A DNA stretch of 64,000 bases from NCBI GenBank assembly GCA_000611775.1, contig KK106981.1, forward strand, positions 1,190,162 through 1,254,161, read 5' to 3'. The notes beneath the pieces are model-generated. The model worked only from the letters and a program-made list of their open reading frames with translations, was not told where the DNA came from and ran no database searches. The stretch comes from Umbilicaria muhlenbergii (lineage: Eukaryota > Ascomycota > Lecanoromycetes > Umbilicariales > Umbilicariaceae). Of the stretch, positions 11,788 to 24,036 are shown piece by piece (within the stretch, counting starts at the first letter, position 1; each line of letters begins with the position of its first letter). Both the position numbers and the translations under genes were made by a program.

Positions 11788-14700
11788 ATGGCTAGAGCAT
11801 TGAGGTTACCAAAGTTCTTGAAGCCGACGGAGAAAGTCACGACTCCGGCTCCAGCATCTCTGGCGGTTGCTGCACCCACTGAAGATAGTCCACTATCGTA
11901 TCAATCGAAGAAGTCACCGGTGCTCCGCAAAGGTATCAAAGGCACGGGCAAACGCATCAAGCAAATGTTTAAGCGATCCAAGAAGGTATTGTAGCCCTGG
12001 TATCCGTCGAGCTTACGATAGCTAATACTATGTAGGCCGGTTATCCGCTGTACCTTCGTGAAAACGAAGTCTTCTGTATCAACGTGGACGACGAAAGCAC
12101 TTCAGTCGAAAACGAGTCCGACTTCGCAGGGCACGCGATCCAATCGACTAACAATGGTGGGACTCGGGATACTGTTAGTGTTGAAGTTAGGAAGGTGGAG
12201 CAGCTTGGAGGTACTGAGAACGTTGGGAACGTAGAGCAGATTGTATGTTTTCCTCATACTCCGAGTTCTTCGCTCTACACCATGGAAATGCTAATTAGCA
12301 AATAGAGCACTGTAGGCAAGGTTGTACATCTTACTACACAAGAGACAGAGGTCGATGATGTACAAGAGCATGCCCGCGATCCTGAACCTATGTCCACTGT
12401 TCTCAAAGCAGCGAATTCTACCGCGCCCTTAAGCGTAAGCGGCCCTTTCGAAATCGTTAACATCTCTCCTCTGTCTTCGCTTCAGATTGTTGGATCCGAT
12501 AATACGCCTTCAAACGGATCGGTTAAGAGTACATCAGCTCCTTCCCTTCCGGCTGCAATTGTTGCGGAGCAAACTACTCGCTTTGAACAAACCAGCCAAA
12601 CCTCGGTGCACGATGCTCCTCAGAATACCACATCTGGTATCGAAGAGTGTAAAACACCATTTTTCAAGTCATCTGACTCGTACACGCGAACTCCCACAGC
12701 ATCCGCGACGTATAAAGCATCAGTCGAGGACGGAAGCGATGCCTATACTCATAGGGCCGACAGCACACGCGCTCTTTCAGATGCCGCAACATTGATGGGT
12801 TCCAGCTCAAGAGACGTACTTAGGCTGCGTTCCAGCGCCAAGTTCCTCTGGAACTTGGACGACGAACACCAACTTATCGCAGACATCCAAGGGCAGCAGG
12901 GCCGCAGAGCTGTTGAGAGAGATGAGATTGAGGAAGAGGAACGGGCATTGGGCTTGGATAGCGACGACCAGAACTCCAAAGGTGACCACCAAACCGCATT
13001 CAAGGATCAGTCGAAGGAGTACGAGGCTCTTCTTCTCAAGGCAAAGCAGGATAGCGAAGAGCAGGCCAACACTTACGAATTCCTTATTGCCAAGGCCAAG
13101 CAAGACGGCAAAGATGCCCTGGAAGAGAGAAAAGACGAGTACGAGGACGATATCAAAGACCTTAAGAAGGAGCTTGAGAACGCCAGCAAAGAACTTGAGG
13201 TTGTCACCTATGACCTCAAGGACGTCACTATCAAGAAGCTCGCCGCAGAGAGACAGCTGAAGAAGTTGTTGACGGAGCGAACGGCAGTTGAAGCAGCTAA
13301 CAAGGCACTCGCAGAGAAGTGTGAGGTTCAGCGACGAGATATTACTCACAGGGATGAACAAATACTTTACATGTCGTCAATCCTCCAAGCTCGCCAGCAA
13401 GACCTCGAAGCTGTTACTAAACGGTACCAAGTTGCGAATAATGAGGCCCAGGAAAAGGCCCGATTGGTGGAGAAGAATGGCCTCACAATTCTCGATCTAC
13501 GCCAAGCTATCCAACTCCTGACGAGTCAGCTCACACAGTCCGGTCAGCATCAGCAAGCTCCAGAAGCAGCACTGATTGACAATATTCGCAACGAGAACGG
13601 CCGTTTGTTAGGCATACTCGCAGAGGATCATAGTCTTCTGGAAGCCGCAGGGGCCAAGATTTCTTCACTCACTCAAGCTGTCTCTCTGGCAAAGCGAGAA
13701 CACGACCGCTGGACCGACGATCAGTTGAGCGCGGTGCCGGAAGACTCACTGAGCGACCCAAGGAAGATCGCTAATCACCTCGCCTACAAAGACAAGTTAT
13801 ATGAGGATCTTGAGAAGCGGTTCCAACGTTATACCGCTGCCACTGAAGAGCAGCAGAAGAAAGCGGGCGAGGACAAGGTCGAAGCGGATAAGAAAGTCGA
13901 AGCGCTCACGAGGGACCTGCAGACCCAGAAAGAAGCTGTCAAGAAGGCTGGAAAGGAGAAGAAGAGGTATCAGAGGGAGATGGCAAGAGTCCTTACGATG
14001 ACACTAGGTCAAATGCCGCAAGACGAATTCGTCGAGGGCCTAAGTTTCCATTTCGGCTTGGTCCAAAAGGATAACCAGGCACTGGCAACTAGAGTTGCCG
14101 AATTGGACGAGGAAGTCACGAACCTCAAGCAAGAGGTAATAGGGCAAGAGCAAGAGCAGGAGAACCTGGTGGAGGAATTCCGAGCCCACCAAAAGACCAC
14201 CCGCCAGCTCGAGGACGTGAAGAAAGCTTTGGAGGGCGAATTGGACGCCCTAAAGTATACTTCGGAGGTGGCGGAGGAGTGTCACATGGAGGAAGTCAAG
14301 AAGTACGAAACTTCCGTTAACACACTCTTATCCGACCTCATAACTCTGGGCGATAAATTCAGTGCTCTCAACCGCGAGTCGGCTTCTGAACGAATTCAAT
14401 TCATATTGGATTCAAAAGACGAATATATCCACACGCTCAAATTGAGACTCACCGACATCCACCAAGCTTTGACCCAGGCGTGCAACGAGCGCGACCACTA
14501 TTTCCGGGTCACTGAACTGGACAACTCTCTGGCCGCCTGTAACGATAGGAACGTATCTTTCCTACAGCGCCAGCTTCGCATCTCCGAGGCCAATTACACG
14601 GAGTTGAGCGCAAACCTCGATGCCGGCCATCTCCGGAGAATAAGGGAGGCTAGGGAGTATAAGGAAGCTTTCGAGGCAGAGAAGTTGCGCGTGGGAGGGC

Positions 14701-15704
14701 TGGAGAAGCAGCTACACGAGCTGTACCAGGATCTTCACGGCCAGGCATCGCATTCTGCAAGCGATACTCCGCCCAACGCAACCGCCTCGCAACCTGCCGA
14801 AGACAAGAGCGGGGCCATTGAAGACTTGGCTATCCGGCTATGGGAACGTATGCGTGGGCTGGAGCATGCGTTCAAGGCGCTGGGCAGGAGCATCATCGAG
14901 CCCGATGACGAGCGAGAGGTAATTCGCCTCGCTAGTGAGAAGTTGCTCGGGCTACGGGATGGGGACGAGTTTGGCTCGCCTCAGAGTAGGACTTCTGGTC
15001 GGGATGCTGGGGAAGGAGACGTGGGCGACAATCCGCCCAACGGCGAGGATGGCGACTCGCATGACAACCTGGGCGAAGAAGGAGCAGATAGTCAGAAAGC
15101 TCCGCAGGTGGACGAACAAGCCCATGCTCAACGCATCATCGATGAGGCCTGTGATGCGCTTGGATATGCTCCGGATGATCCTCGTCGCGTCTCGGAGGAC
15201 ATGAGAGGAGTGGAGGCAGCAGACGAAGTGGAAGAAGTGGAGGAGATGGAGAGACTGGAGGAAACGGAAGGACGGGAGGATGCAGCTGGATTTTTATCCA
15301 GCACAGAAGCAGTCCTGGGCGAAGACGATGCCCACACTAATCTGGAAGCCGGGCAAGAGCCCGAAGCCGAAGTGGACCCAGTGGAGGCAGAGCAGAGCTC
15401 CACAGACGATGACAGTGGCAGCACCTTGACCACCGACGAGAGCGAGTCCAGCCACGGCGGCAACAAGGATGACGATAGAACCGTCACACGAGCCGAATAT
15501 AACGCCACCGCTATCACAACTCCGGACCACGCCACTACAACCCCCCAGCACGGTACCGCAGAGTCGAATGGAGGTGAAGCGGGCCAGAGCCCACCCAGCG
15601 AAGGCAATCCAGATGACTCGCTCAATATGACACCGAGGACGTGGGCGACGCGATATAACCCGGCGCTTATGTATGGGGAGCCGGTCGAGGACGACATTTT
15701 CTGA
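11788..15704 (+). CDS. Large coiled-coil protein of unknown function (1267 aa)
   Basis: Three exons (11788-11985, 12036-12242, 12306-15704) with 50- and 63-bp GT-AG introns give 1267 aa in one frame. The N-terminus is basic (KGIKGTGKRIKQMFKRSKK). A Ser/Thr-rich, probably disordered segment follows to about residue 300. A long coiled coil built from Lys/Glu/Gln heptads covers about residues 330-890. The last 350 residues are acidic and disordered. There is no signal peptide, membrane segment or enzymatic motif. The layout suggests a cytoskeletal, vesicle-tether or scaffold role, but this is inference from shape alone. The start is the first ATG that leads into the spliced frame; an upstream in-frame ATG at 11713 is less likely. 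The minus-strand frames opposite it are shadows. Confidence 0.8.
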
Positions 15705-16801
15705 TCCTCGCGTGGTCGTACTCTCGGTTCATTCGCTCGGTATCATCGTTTTCCCTACTTGCCTTCGAGATATAGGATGGATTTGGATGCAGCGCTAGGG
15801 AACATAAGACAAAGATTGGGTTGGTGAGTAAACCATAAAACTACGGAGTTCGGGTATGGACACGGCCTCTAACTAATTTGCAGACACTTGGGTTCACAAG
15901 AGACTTCCACTCCTCTAACTTTCAGTAACCGCGTCCAGCCGTGTTTCACTTTGTGGCAGGACGGGAGGTCGGGCTAGAGGGATTTGTTTCTGGACGGTGG
16001 TTTTCTTCTATGGAAGAGCTTTTCTTTGCTCTGCGGTGGATTATATAGGTGCATGGTCATGGCGCATAGATATTTCCCGAGTCAGCGGTGGTAGGACATT
16101 GAGATTGGCGGGTAGGGAGTTGTTTCTGGATGGGATTCGGGTTGCATGGGGAACTTTTCTTGCTCAGGGGTTGGTTGAGAGATAGGTGCGTTTTCACGAG
16201 TCATATGGTGGATTGGGCAGTGGTGATGACAAGAAAAAGAGCTTCTGTATTTCTGGGAGCTGGGGCTATGGGTCTCGATTGGTGCATACGACGGATAGAT
16301 TCTGGCTTTTGTCCTAAAGCTGAATCGGTCCTCAGCTTCTCTATCGGCGGGTCGGAATATAGTGACTGAAAAATACATAAGCTATGTGTTTGGTCCTCGT
16401 GGCAAGGTGATTGCGTGTTGTAGAATTGGCTAGGCCTCCATAAAGTGTACTGGATTTTCTGTTGCATGTGTAACGTCTACTCTAAAGTTAGAAACAAGGG
16501 CCAGAATGCAAAGCATGGTACGGTAAAATACAGCAATTTCATTTAGTGGGATGCTTGAGTAACATGGGTTGAGAAACATGTAACGCATTCGGTCTATGTA
16601 GGTATATCTAGGTAAAAGCAGATTACCTCCGGCGAAGCGCAAAATCTATAAACACTCCTCTCACCTCTGTCCACCCAAACCATTGATCTTAGCCGTCTAT
16701 AAGCTATCCCCACCCTCTTGACTTCCCAAACGCCCCCATGAACAGCCACCTGCCGTCATGTCCGACTCATGCTCCGTAAAGCACAACAGCGATTCTCGAC
16801 C
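15705..16801. other. Convergent intergenic region
   Basis: It lies between the 3' ends of the coiled-coil gene and the DHA1 transporter gene. No gene or clear repeat is visible. Confidence 0.55.
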
Positions 16802-18638
16802 TCACGAAATCGCAAACTTCGACCGACTCCTCATCTTCGCCCCCTGAAAGTACAACACAAACATCCCCACAATCCCCAACGTACTCAAGCCCGCCAAAAG
16901 ACTAACCCCCTTCCCGACCCCCAAATTCACAAACAGCGGCCGCGCGAAAAGAATACTCCCGCACGCCAACGCCGACCGGAAGAAGTCATTCCCCGCAAAA
17001 AGCGACGCCGCGTACTGCGGATACGAAAGCGGGACGTACACGAAAACGCACTGCATGATGACAAACACACTGGCCCCGTAAATCGTGATACCAATCACTG
17101 ATACGATCCACGGGATATCGGGATGCGCCGTCCACGCGAAGAGAAAGAGGCCAATGGTTGGGCCGAAGACGGCGAAGAGCGCTGGTTCGAGGCGAGATTC
17201 CTGTGCGCGGAGGCCGTTTTTCTTGATGTCTGGGACGAGCCAGAAGTAGAGGTAGCCGCAATAAGTCGCCATGCCTATCAAACAAGCTACGATAATACAC
17301 AAGAATACGACGCCTAGCGTGCCCAGGCTGAAATGGTACAGGTCGATGTAGACGAGGGGAAAGACTTCGAAGAAGGAGTAGTAGATGCCGTAGACGAGAC
17401 TGGAGTAGAGATTCACGAACGCGATGGCGGGGTCTTTGATGGAGATTTCAATGGGTTTGATCAGGGCGTCGAGGAGGATAGCGGAGGGTTTGAGGCCGTG
17501 TTGGTCGATCTCCGATTGGGACTTGAAGTGCGGGTTGCCGGTGAGTTTGCGTAGACGCTGAGCCCGGCGCAAGAGGATATTGGGTGTAGACGTCTCGGGG
17601 AGGCAGAGGAACATAAGCACGAACACGGGACCCGCGATCCATACGATTTCCCAAAGACTCCAGCGCCACCCTTCGGCCGTGACAGCGAATCCGGAAAGCA
17701 GAGGGCCGAGTGCAGGGCCGCAGTAGGCGGCAGCGACCCAGAAGGTTAGGAGGTAGGGCAGGTTGAGCAGGGAGTACATATCTTGCATTGACGCGCCGCC
17801 GTTGGCGAGACAAGGGCTGCCGAAGAATCCTTGCAGGTAGCGGAGGACGAGGAGGCCGCCGAAGTTGTCGACGAGGGCGGTGGGGATGGAGAGGATGACG
17901 AAGAGGGCGAAGGTTGCTATGTAGACGGGGTTGCGGCCGATGACGGGGATTTCACTTAGTGGGGCGAAGAGGAGAGGGCCCATGCCGTCTACAAGGTGTA
18001 ATTAGTTTCCGGAACATTTCGGGAGGTTGGGAAGTTAGAGCTTACAGGCTAAGACGTAGAGAGATAGTGGAAGAGAGGCTTCCGTCGGGTTGAGGCCAAA
18101 GGCATCCATCACCCCTGTCTCGCTGGACGTGTAGATTGCGGAGCCGGTGTAGACGGCAAACGTGTAAAGACATATTTTGCAGAGCGGTAAAGCCCCGTTT
18201 TCCGTTTGACCAGTTCTGGGGGTTTGCTGGGTCGCCGGTCGTATACCAGTCGACGAGGATAGTTCCGTCTGCTGTTTTCTGCGGAGCGATTGGTTTGGTC
18301 ACCGTTCTTTGAAGGGCGAGCTCGGCTTCGATTTCGAGGCGTTCTTCCGTGTACGGTATTGTGGCGGTTCGACTTTTCGTTCGTGTCAAAGTTGCTGCGG
18401 CGTGGATGTCATGGTGGGGGTTGTGGGCGGGATGGGGGTTGTCCTTTTCGGGGTCACTGGGAATCGTCACGGACGTTTCAGAGCCTGATCTTGGTGTGGC
18501 CTTTTCTCCTGTACAGTAGGCGCTGTACTCTGAAGGTAAGACGAAATCGGCACGCTCTTCGGGGTATTGGAGAACCTTGTTGCGGGTGATGAAGCGAACA
18601 AGCTGCCCTAGGGGAGCTTCGCGCAGGAGGTCACTCAT
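16802..18638 (-). CDS. MFS drug:H+ antiporter (DHA1, FLR1/MDR1-like) with one apparent frameshift
   Basis: DHA1 carriers of this branch export fungicides, polyamines and other small toxic molecules at the plasma membrane. The coding parts are 18046-18638 and 16802-17988, split by a 57-bp GT-AG intron (17989-18045). The N-terminus MSDLLREAPLGQ, the DWYTTGDPANPQNWSNGKR motif before TM1 and the GWRWSLWEIVW and TPNILLRRAQRL segments are typical of the family. Twelve-helix length is present. Within TM1, around 18172-18178, the reading frame slips by one base in an A run; the sense continues in the next frame as CLYTFAVYTGSAIY. No intron can explain it, so this is either a recent inactivating mutation or a sequence error. 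MSDLL was chosen over an upstream in-frame ATG at 18791 because family members begin this way. Confidence 0.8.
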
Positions 18639-19384
18639 GGTCAAGGAAGAAGGAAGACGGTTTGATGAAAAATCAAATGAAAAAATGTAACCGCTAAAGG
18701 CTTCAAGACCGGGTCCCTTCCGTAGACTGGGTGCCCTGGAGAACGGCGAATGCAGATGAGAGCGGAATACAGAACAACAAGCAAAAGACATGCAATACTT
18801 ATATCAAGTAGATAGCAACAGCAATGTACTTGCAATCAACAACACCATGCTTACTATCACAGCTCCAATCCGGAAGGAGTCACGATGAATAAGCCCGACA
18901 GGGCCTATGGCGGTAAATAGGGGCCATTCCAATGCGCGCAGCTTCATAATTGGTTGAGGCGGATGAACATTCAGTCCGCAATTCTCGATCTATTGCTAAT
19001 CAAGACTCTCGACGAGTGCAGCAAGAGACAGCGCGGTGTGACTCCAATCCATCTTCAATCTTCCGCTGCCTTCTCCCGAAGGGAACGAATTACGGGCGTG
19101 GCCTGGCTGTCGTTTGTAATGCGTCCGCCGTAAGCGCTGATATTCGTGCTCTCGCACTAGCACGCATGTGGAAAACATATTTCAAATTCACGCACGGCAG
19201 CATCACAGCATCACCCTGTGCAAGAACCTCATCCTTTGAGACCAGTCCGCCGGTGAACGCGGTCAATGGCTCTGAATAGCTTGCCCTACATTGTTCAGGA
19301 CGCATGCTATGCTCTGTCAGCGGTAGACCCTTGACAGTAGCATCTTGATTTGGAAATTCACATGTCCAGCAAGCTTCAATCATC
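18639..19384. promoter_or_regulatory. Divergent intergenic region (DHA1 transporter / cyclin H)
   Basis: The flanking genes point away from each other, so two promoters lie here. No specific operator was recognised and the open frames inside are not convincing. Confidence 0.45.
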
Positions 19385-20643
19385 ATGACCGAAGACGACA
19401 TTTACCGTACATCGACTCAATATCGACTCTGGGCTTTCACCCCCGAATCTCTTGCATCTCTGCGTTCCACGACGAACTCGCTTGCGGCAGACCGCGTGAG
19501 AGCCGCCATCAAGCGCTTGCGACAGTCACAGAGTTCCGGCACAGATGAACCCACTGCAGATGGAGATGGAGGGGGAAGTGGGGAACCAAAGCAGGCCGAA
19601 AAGCAAAATGTCGTTGATTGCCTATCGGTAGAAGAGGAGAAGAAGCTGGTGGGATACTACTGCTCGAGGGCCATGGAGCTTGCCGATTTCTGCGATTTCC
19701 CCACCAACGTGAAGGTAGGTTGATGGGTTGGATGCCACATGAGGTCTTTGCACGGGCTTACTCGGGAATGCAGGCCACAGCCGTACAATATTTAAAGCGT
19801 TTCTATCTTTCCAATTCTCCAATGACATACCATCCCAAAGAAATGATGCCTTCCGCTTTATTCTTAGCCACTAAGACCGAGAACCACTACACGTCCCTCA
19901 AGACCTTTGTGTCCAAGCTTCCGAAGACAACGGCAGAGGATGTGGTAGCACCAGAGTTTCTTCTTACACAAGGTCTCAGATTTACTTTCGATGTACGGCA
20001 TCCACAGCGAGGTCTAGAAGGAGGTTTCATGGAGCTTTTAGCACTGGCTACCGGGAAAGGTCAGCCCGCAGCATCTTCCGAGAAGACGTCACTGCCGCTT
20101 CAAAATGACATGATGAAGGTTGAACCTGCAAAAGGCGCAAAGTCTGTCGTCAGGACTCACGGAGACCTAAAAATGCGCATCCAAAGCGCCCATGGGAAAG
20201 CAAAAGATATCTTAAAAACATCTGCTCTACTTACGGATGCCTACTTTCTCTACACCCCTGCACAGATATGGCTGGCTACTTTGTTACTAGTCGACGAACC
20301 GCTCGCACTATTCTATCTCGATGTCAAAGTGCCCACGCAGTCTGACATGAAGCCCAAGCTAGTAAGCACGCTTCAAGCATGTGCAGAGATCCTACAATCC
20401 TCCGCGTCCATGTCGCCTAGCGGGGAAGAGCTCAAAGAATTGACGAGGATCGACAAGAAGCTGTACAAATGTCGGAACCCGGAGAAGATAGATCTGGTAG
20501 GCATCAACAAAGCACAGAAAAGGGAGGGAGAAGGAAAGGGCGAGGACGGTGGTGATGAGAAGATTATCAAGAAGCGGAAGCTAGAGAGGGAGAAAGGGAT
20601 GAAGGAGGCGGAAGCGGTATTTGGACCACCGATTGGAACTTAG
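19385..20643 (+). CDS. ccl1: Cyclin H / Ccl1, cyclin of the CDK-activating kinase in TFIIH
   Basis: Cyclin H binds the Cdk7/Kin28 kinase and with it phosphorylates the RNA polymerase II tail and other CDKs. Exons 19385-19714 and 19774-20643, with a 59-bp GT-AG intron, give 399 aa. The N-terminus EDDIYRTSTQYRLWAFTPE is the hallmark of the family. The first cyclin fold runs from about residue 80 to 210 (KLVGYYCSRAMELADFC, ALFLATKTEN, EFLLTQGLRFTFDVRHP). The second fold follows (KTSALLTDAYFLYTP, IWLATLLL). The tail is Lys/Glu-rich. Fungal inserts in the N-terminal helix linker (Gly/Ser/Glu, residues 50-75) and between the folds explain the length. No disruption was seen. Confidence 0.92.
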
Positions 20644-21340
20644 GATCGATCCATGCTGATCTCAGAGGAGCCGGAAGATAGATCAACGGGCTACATCAAC
20701 CTGACAAGGCACAACTGGGCGTGCAGAGATCGGCGGAGGAAGGCCGCATCAGAGGTGATATAGGTGCATGCGATGACAGCCTCGGCAAAGTTGATGCATG
20801 CTCGGCCACGGCAAAGGAGAACGGTCCGACCGTCGCACAGCAGTTCCAGGCTTGATAGTTGGATGGCGTCAGAAGAATGAGGCTTCCCTCCAGGCTGCAG
20901 CGCCCGAGCCTTGCCGGAAGAAGTTTAGCGCCCTACGGAGGGGGATGTGCCCTGTCTCGCTTTGCCTTGCCTGCCCTCCAGCATCGTGTGGGCCGCCACA
21001 GTATTGCATTGAGCACCGTCTTGGACTCACCCAAACGCCAAACAGTCACAATCTAGACCAATCATCGGCCTCAATTCCACCCAACACTTTGTTGCACATT
21101 GGAAATGACTCAGCCGCGCTCTAGGCATCCACATTGTTACTTACCTTGTCCATGCAGAACTACCGGGCGCCCCCAGCTCTTGACACAATCTGCTCTTGGA
21201 GTGTTTTGTATATGAGGCTTACTTGCCCCCAAGAGATAGATGCTCTACATTGTGCTAGATATTATACAAATCTATCTTCACTTTTCGGCATTTAGCAATC
21301 CTCGGCATTACTCTCTGACACTTGACCCTCATTCATTACA
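20644..21340. other. Intergenic region upstream of the AAA ATPase
   Basis: Neighbouring genes are both on the plus strand. It must contain the terminator of cyclin H and the promoter of the AAA gene. No motif was recognised. Confidence 0.5.
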
Positions 21341-23400
21341 ATGACGCTCTTTGAAACGAACGGTCGCGACGCTGGCGTTTTTGTCGTTGCATCTAGCGTT
21401 GCCAATGGAACGTCAAAGGAAGTGGAGCAGACCGCAAAGCCCATCAAGACCGGCATGATCACCGATGTCAAGAACCTTTACGAAGGCGAGCCGGACCGGC
21501 GTGGACGTTCCACTTGGGTCGAGAAATACCCCGATGATCTTGAAGAAGCCGCCGAGAACGCAGAGACTGCTCGCTATGCCCTACTGATCCGGAACAAGAA
21601 GTGCTACGACGGCCGGAAGAAGTTGGAGATTGACTCCATCGTAATTCAGAGTCCTTTGCTGAAAAGGGTCCTTGGCTCAGTACTCGAAGATTATCCTGGT
21701 GTCACCACCAGCCTTGATCGATTGACATTCAAGCCGCCCTTTGAACCCTTTGTTCATCGATGGGGCCGCATGATTAAGGCTGTGGAACAAGAAGAAGATG
21801 CAGAAACCAAAGCACATGTTGACCTGTTGTACAAGACGCTCGCCGCCGAACTCGAAGATAACATCAAGGCAAGGGACGACTTTATCTCGAACGGGGTCAT
21901 TACCTATGACCACATCTGGATGATCTTCGAGCCCGGTAGCGTCATCTTCACCAGCGAAAACAATCACGACTGTGCATTTCGTCTCAAAACCGGCCAATAT
22001 GTCAGAACTTGCCGTGGTCCTGCGTACCAGCTGTGAGTATCCTCAACAATGCTTGTCAATACAATGACGCATCAAAGTGCTAACCTAGGTTTAGGAACTG
22101 CGAAAATGTTGACTGGGATGGCGAGAATTTCGGCCTTGGTTCGCAGACGTTGCAGATGTATGGTTTCCAGGGCACCAAGGCCATCACGGGACTGTCGGCG
22201 TATCCCTTTGAGTACCATCCGAACATGGACGAAGTCAAGGAACGACTTATCCAGCGAGGAAAGACGTTCGAACATCTTCATGGATATCATTACAAAGCGT
22301 ATCAAGGAATCGCCATAGGCCAAGGAACGTGGGGGCCTGTCAAGTACAACGTCGATAGCCGCATTGTCATCGACACGTATGCTTGGAACCGCTTCCAGCC
22401 CAACCGCCAAGTCCGACTCTCGACCTTGAACGAGAAACCCCCCAAGCTCGTCAACGACAGCGACGACTCAAACGACGATTTTGGCTATATCGAAGACTAC
22501 GAAGTTGCCGACGTCGGCGACTCCTCGGCCCCGCCCCTCACCACCCTCACCCCCTCCCAACTCCTCCTCTGCAGCCCCTCCCTCTACGGCTACTCGTTCA
22601 AAAACAAAAAATGGCTCCAATTCTTCGTCGACGCCGTCTCGGATATCCACTGGAACACGCACGCCTTCGAATCCCTCGTCCTCCCCCCCGACCACAAAGA
22701 CCTCGTCCTCGCCCTCGCCGCCTCCCAACTCCAACACAACGACCCCTTCGACGACGTCATCCACGGCAAAGGCAAGGGAATGATCATGCTGCTGAGCGGC
22801 CCCCCCGGCGTCGGCAAAACCCTCACCGCCGAATCCGTCGCCGAGACCATGCGCGCCCCGCTCTACACCATGAGCGCCGCCGACCTCGGCCTCGACTCGC
22901 ACGGCGTCGAAGCCGCGCTCGCGAACGTGCTGGAGATGAGCGCGAAATGGAACGCCGTGCTCCTGCTCGACGAAGCGGACGTGTTCCTCGAGCAGCGCAG
23001 CGCGCACGACCTGGAGCGCAACAAACTCGTGGCGGTCTTTTTGCGCCTGCTGGAGTACTACGAGGGCATCTTGTTCTTGACCACGAACCGGGTCGAGAAT
23101 ATGGACGCGGCCTTTCAGAGTCGCATCCACCTGAGCATGCAGTATGAGGAGTTGGGTGAGGGCGCGAGGAGGCGGGTGTGGGGGAATTTTTTGGAGGGAA
23201 TGGGGGGCAGGGGGCATGGGATTGGTGAGGAGGAGGTGGAGGGGCTGGCGCGGGTGGAGTTGAATGGGAGACAAATTAAGAATGTGCTTAAGACGGCGGG
23301 CTTGTTGGCCAGGAGGAAGGGAGAGGCGTTGGGGGTGGGGCATGTGCAGACTGTGTTGGGGATTGAGAAGAGGGGGGCGAAGAGGATGGGGAGTGCGTAG
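21341..23400 (+). CDS. AAA-family ATPase with fungal N-terminal (DUF7025-like) domain
   Basis: Exons 21341-22032 and 22095-23400 with a 62-bp GT-AG intron give 665 aa. The N-terminal half resembles the domain that precedes the AAA module in many filamentous-fungal ATPases, with blocks such as ITYDHIWMIFEPG and YPFEYHPN. The C-terminal AAA module carries Walker A GPPGVGKT (about 466-473), Walker B LLLDEADVFLEQR (from about 521) and the sensor TTNR. Members are usually described only as ATPases; a chaperone or disassembly role is plausible, with no known substrate. From about 22500 on the third codon positions become almost purely G/C, which creates long shadow frames on both strands. Confidence 0.9.
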
Positions 23401-24036
23401 AGTGGGTGCTGATTCTCCGGAGGGGAGGAGGGGGGGAAGCCTGGGAGGTTTTGTTTGGTTCATTGGGAAATCACTGCGCTATAATAGAAATCAAGATAGC
23501 TAAATATTACAAGCACACTTACATCGGCCATCTATACCGCACCTCTAATAGCAGGTCGTAGCTGCCTTTCCTACTTACTGTCCAGCACATAGACAAAACA
23601 AGTCGCAATCTTCAATGGCGATTTCCCACTTACATCTCAGCAAGAAAACGGCCCCGTTCAAGTAATCTTAGATTATAATATGCGATGAACCTTGGCACTT
23701 CTGCACAGCTAAGCAAAACAACTAAATGCCCATTTCCACACTGCAAACACGTACAGACCTGAACCAAGAACCCCTCCCTCTCCATCCATCTCATTTCGCA
23801 TCCAGAAAACAGCGCTCCGAAACGCCATCGCTAAATCCCCAAAAACACTCATCCCCACGAAACGGAGAAGTAGTCCGCCACGGTGCTAAACACGCCACCC
23901 CCAAAGGCACCCCCACACTGCACGTCCCACGGGACCCCACTCCACCCACCCGCGCCATCCCACGCCATCCCACGCCATCCCACGCCCCCAGCCCAGCCCA
24001 GCCCAGCCCAGCCCAGCCCAGCCCATCGCAGTCCCC
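23401..24036. other. Convergent intergenic region with C-rich low complexity
   Basis: It lies between two 3' ends. Apart from the simple repeats listed next, no feature is visible. Confidence 0.55.
23954..24024. repeat. Two adjacent microsatellites
   Basis: Three perfect copies of the 10-mer GCCATCCCAC (23954-23983) are followed by seven copies of the 5-mer AGCCC (23990-24024). They lie just past the stop codon of the next gene (24037, minus strand) and are purely non-coding as far as I can see. Confidence 0.9.

Noticed and set aside
12749-15697. Minus-strand frames of 184-189 codons opposite the coiled-coil gene
   Set aside because: They mirror the repetitive Lys/Glu codons of the sense strand, and their Ser/Leu-rich text is typical of antisense shadows.
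22383-23463. Long frames on both strands (254 codons plus, 331 codons minus) over the AAA ATPase
   Set aside because: They are shadows caused by the very high third-position G/C of the ATPase exon. Their Arg/Pro- or His/Leu-rich text has no domain.
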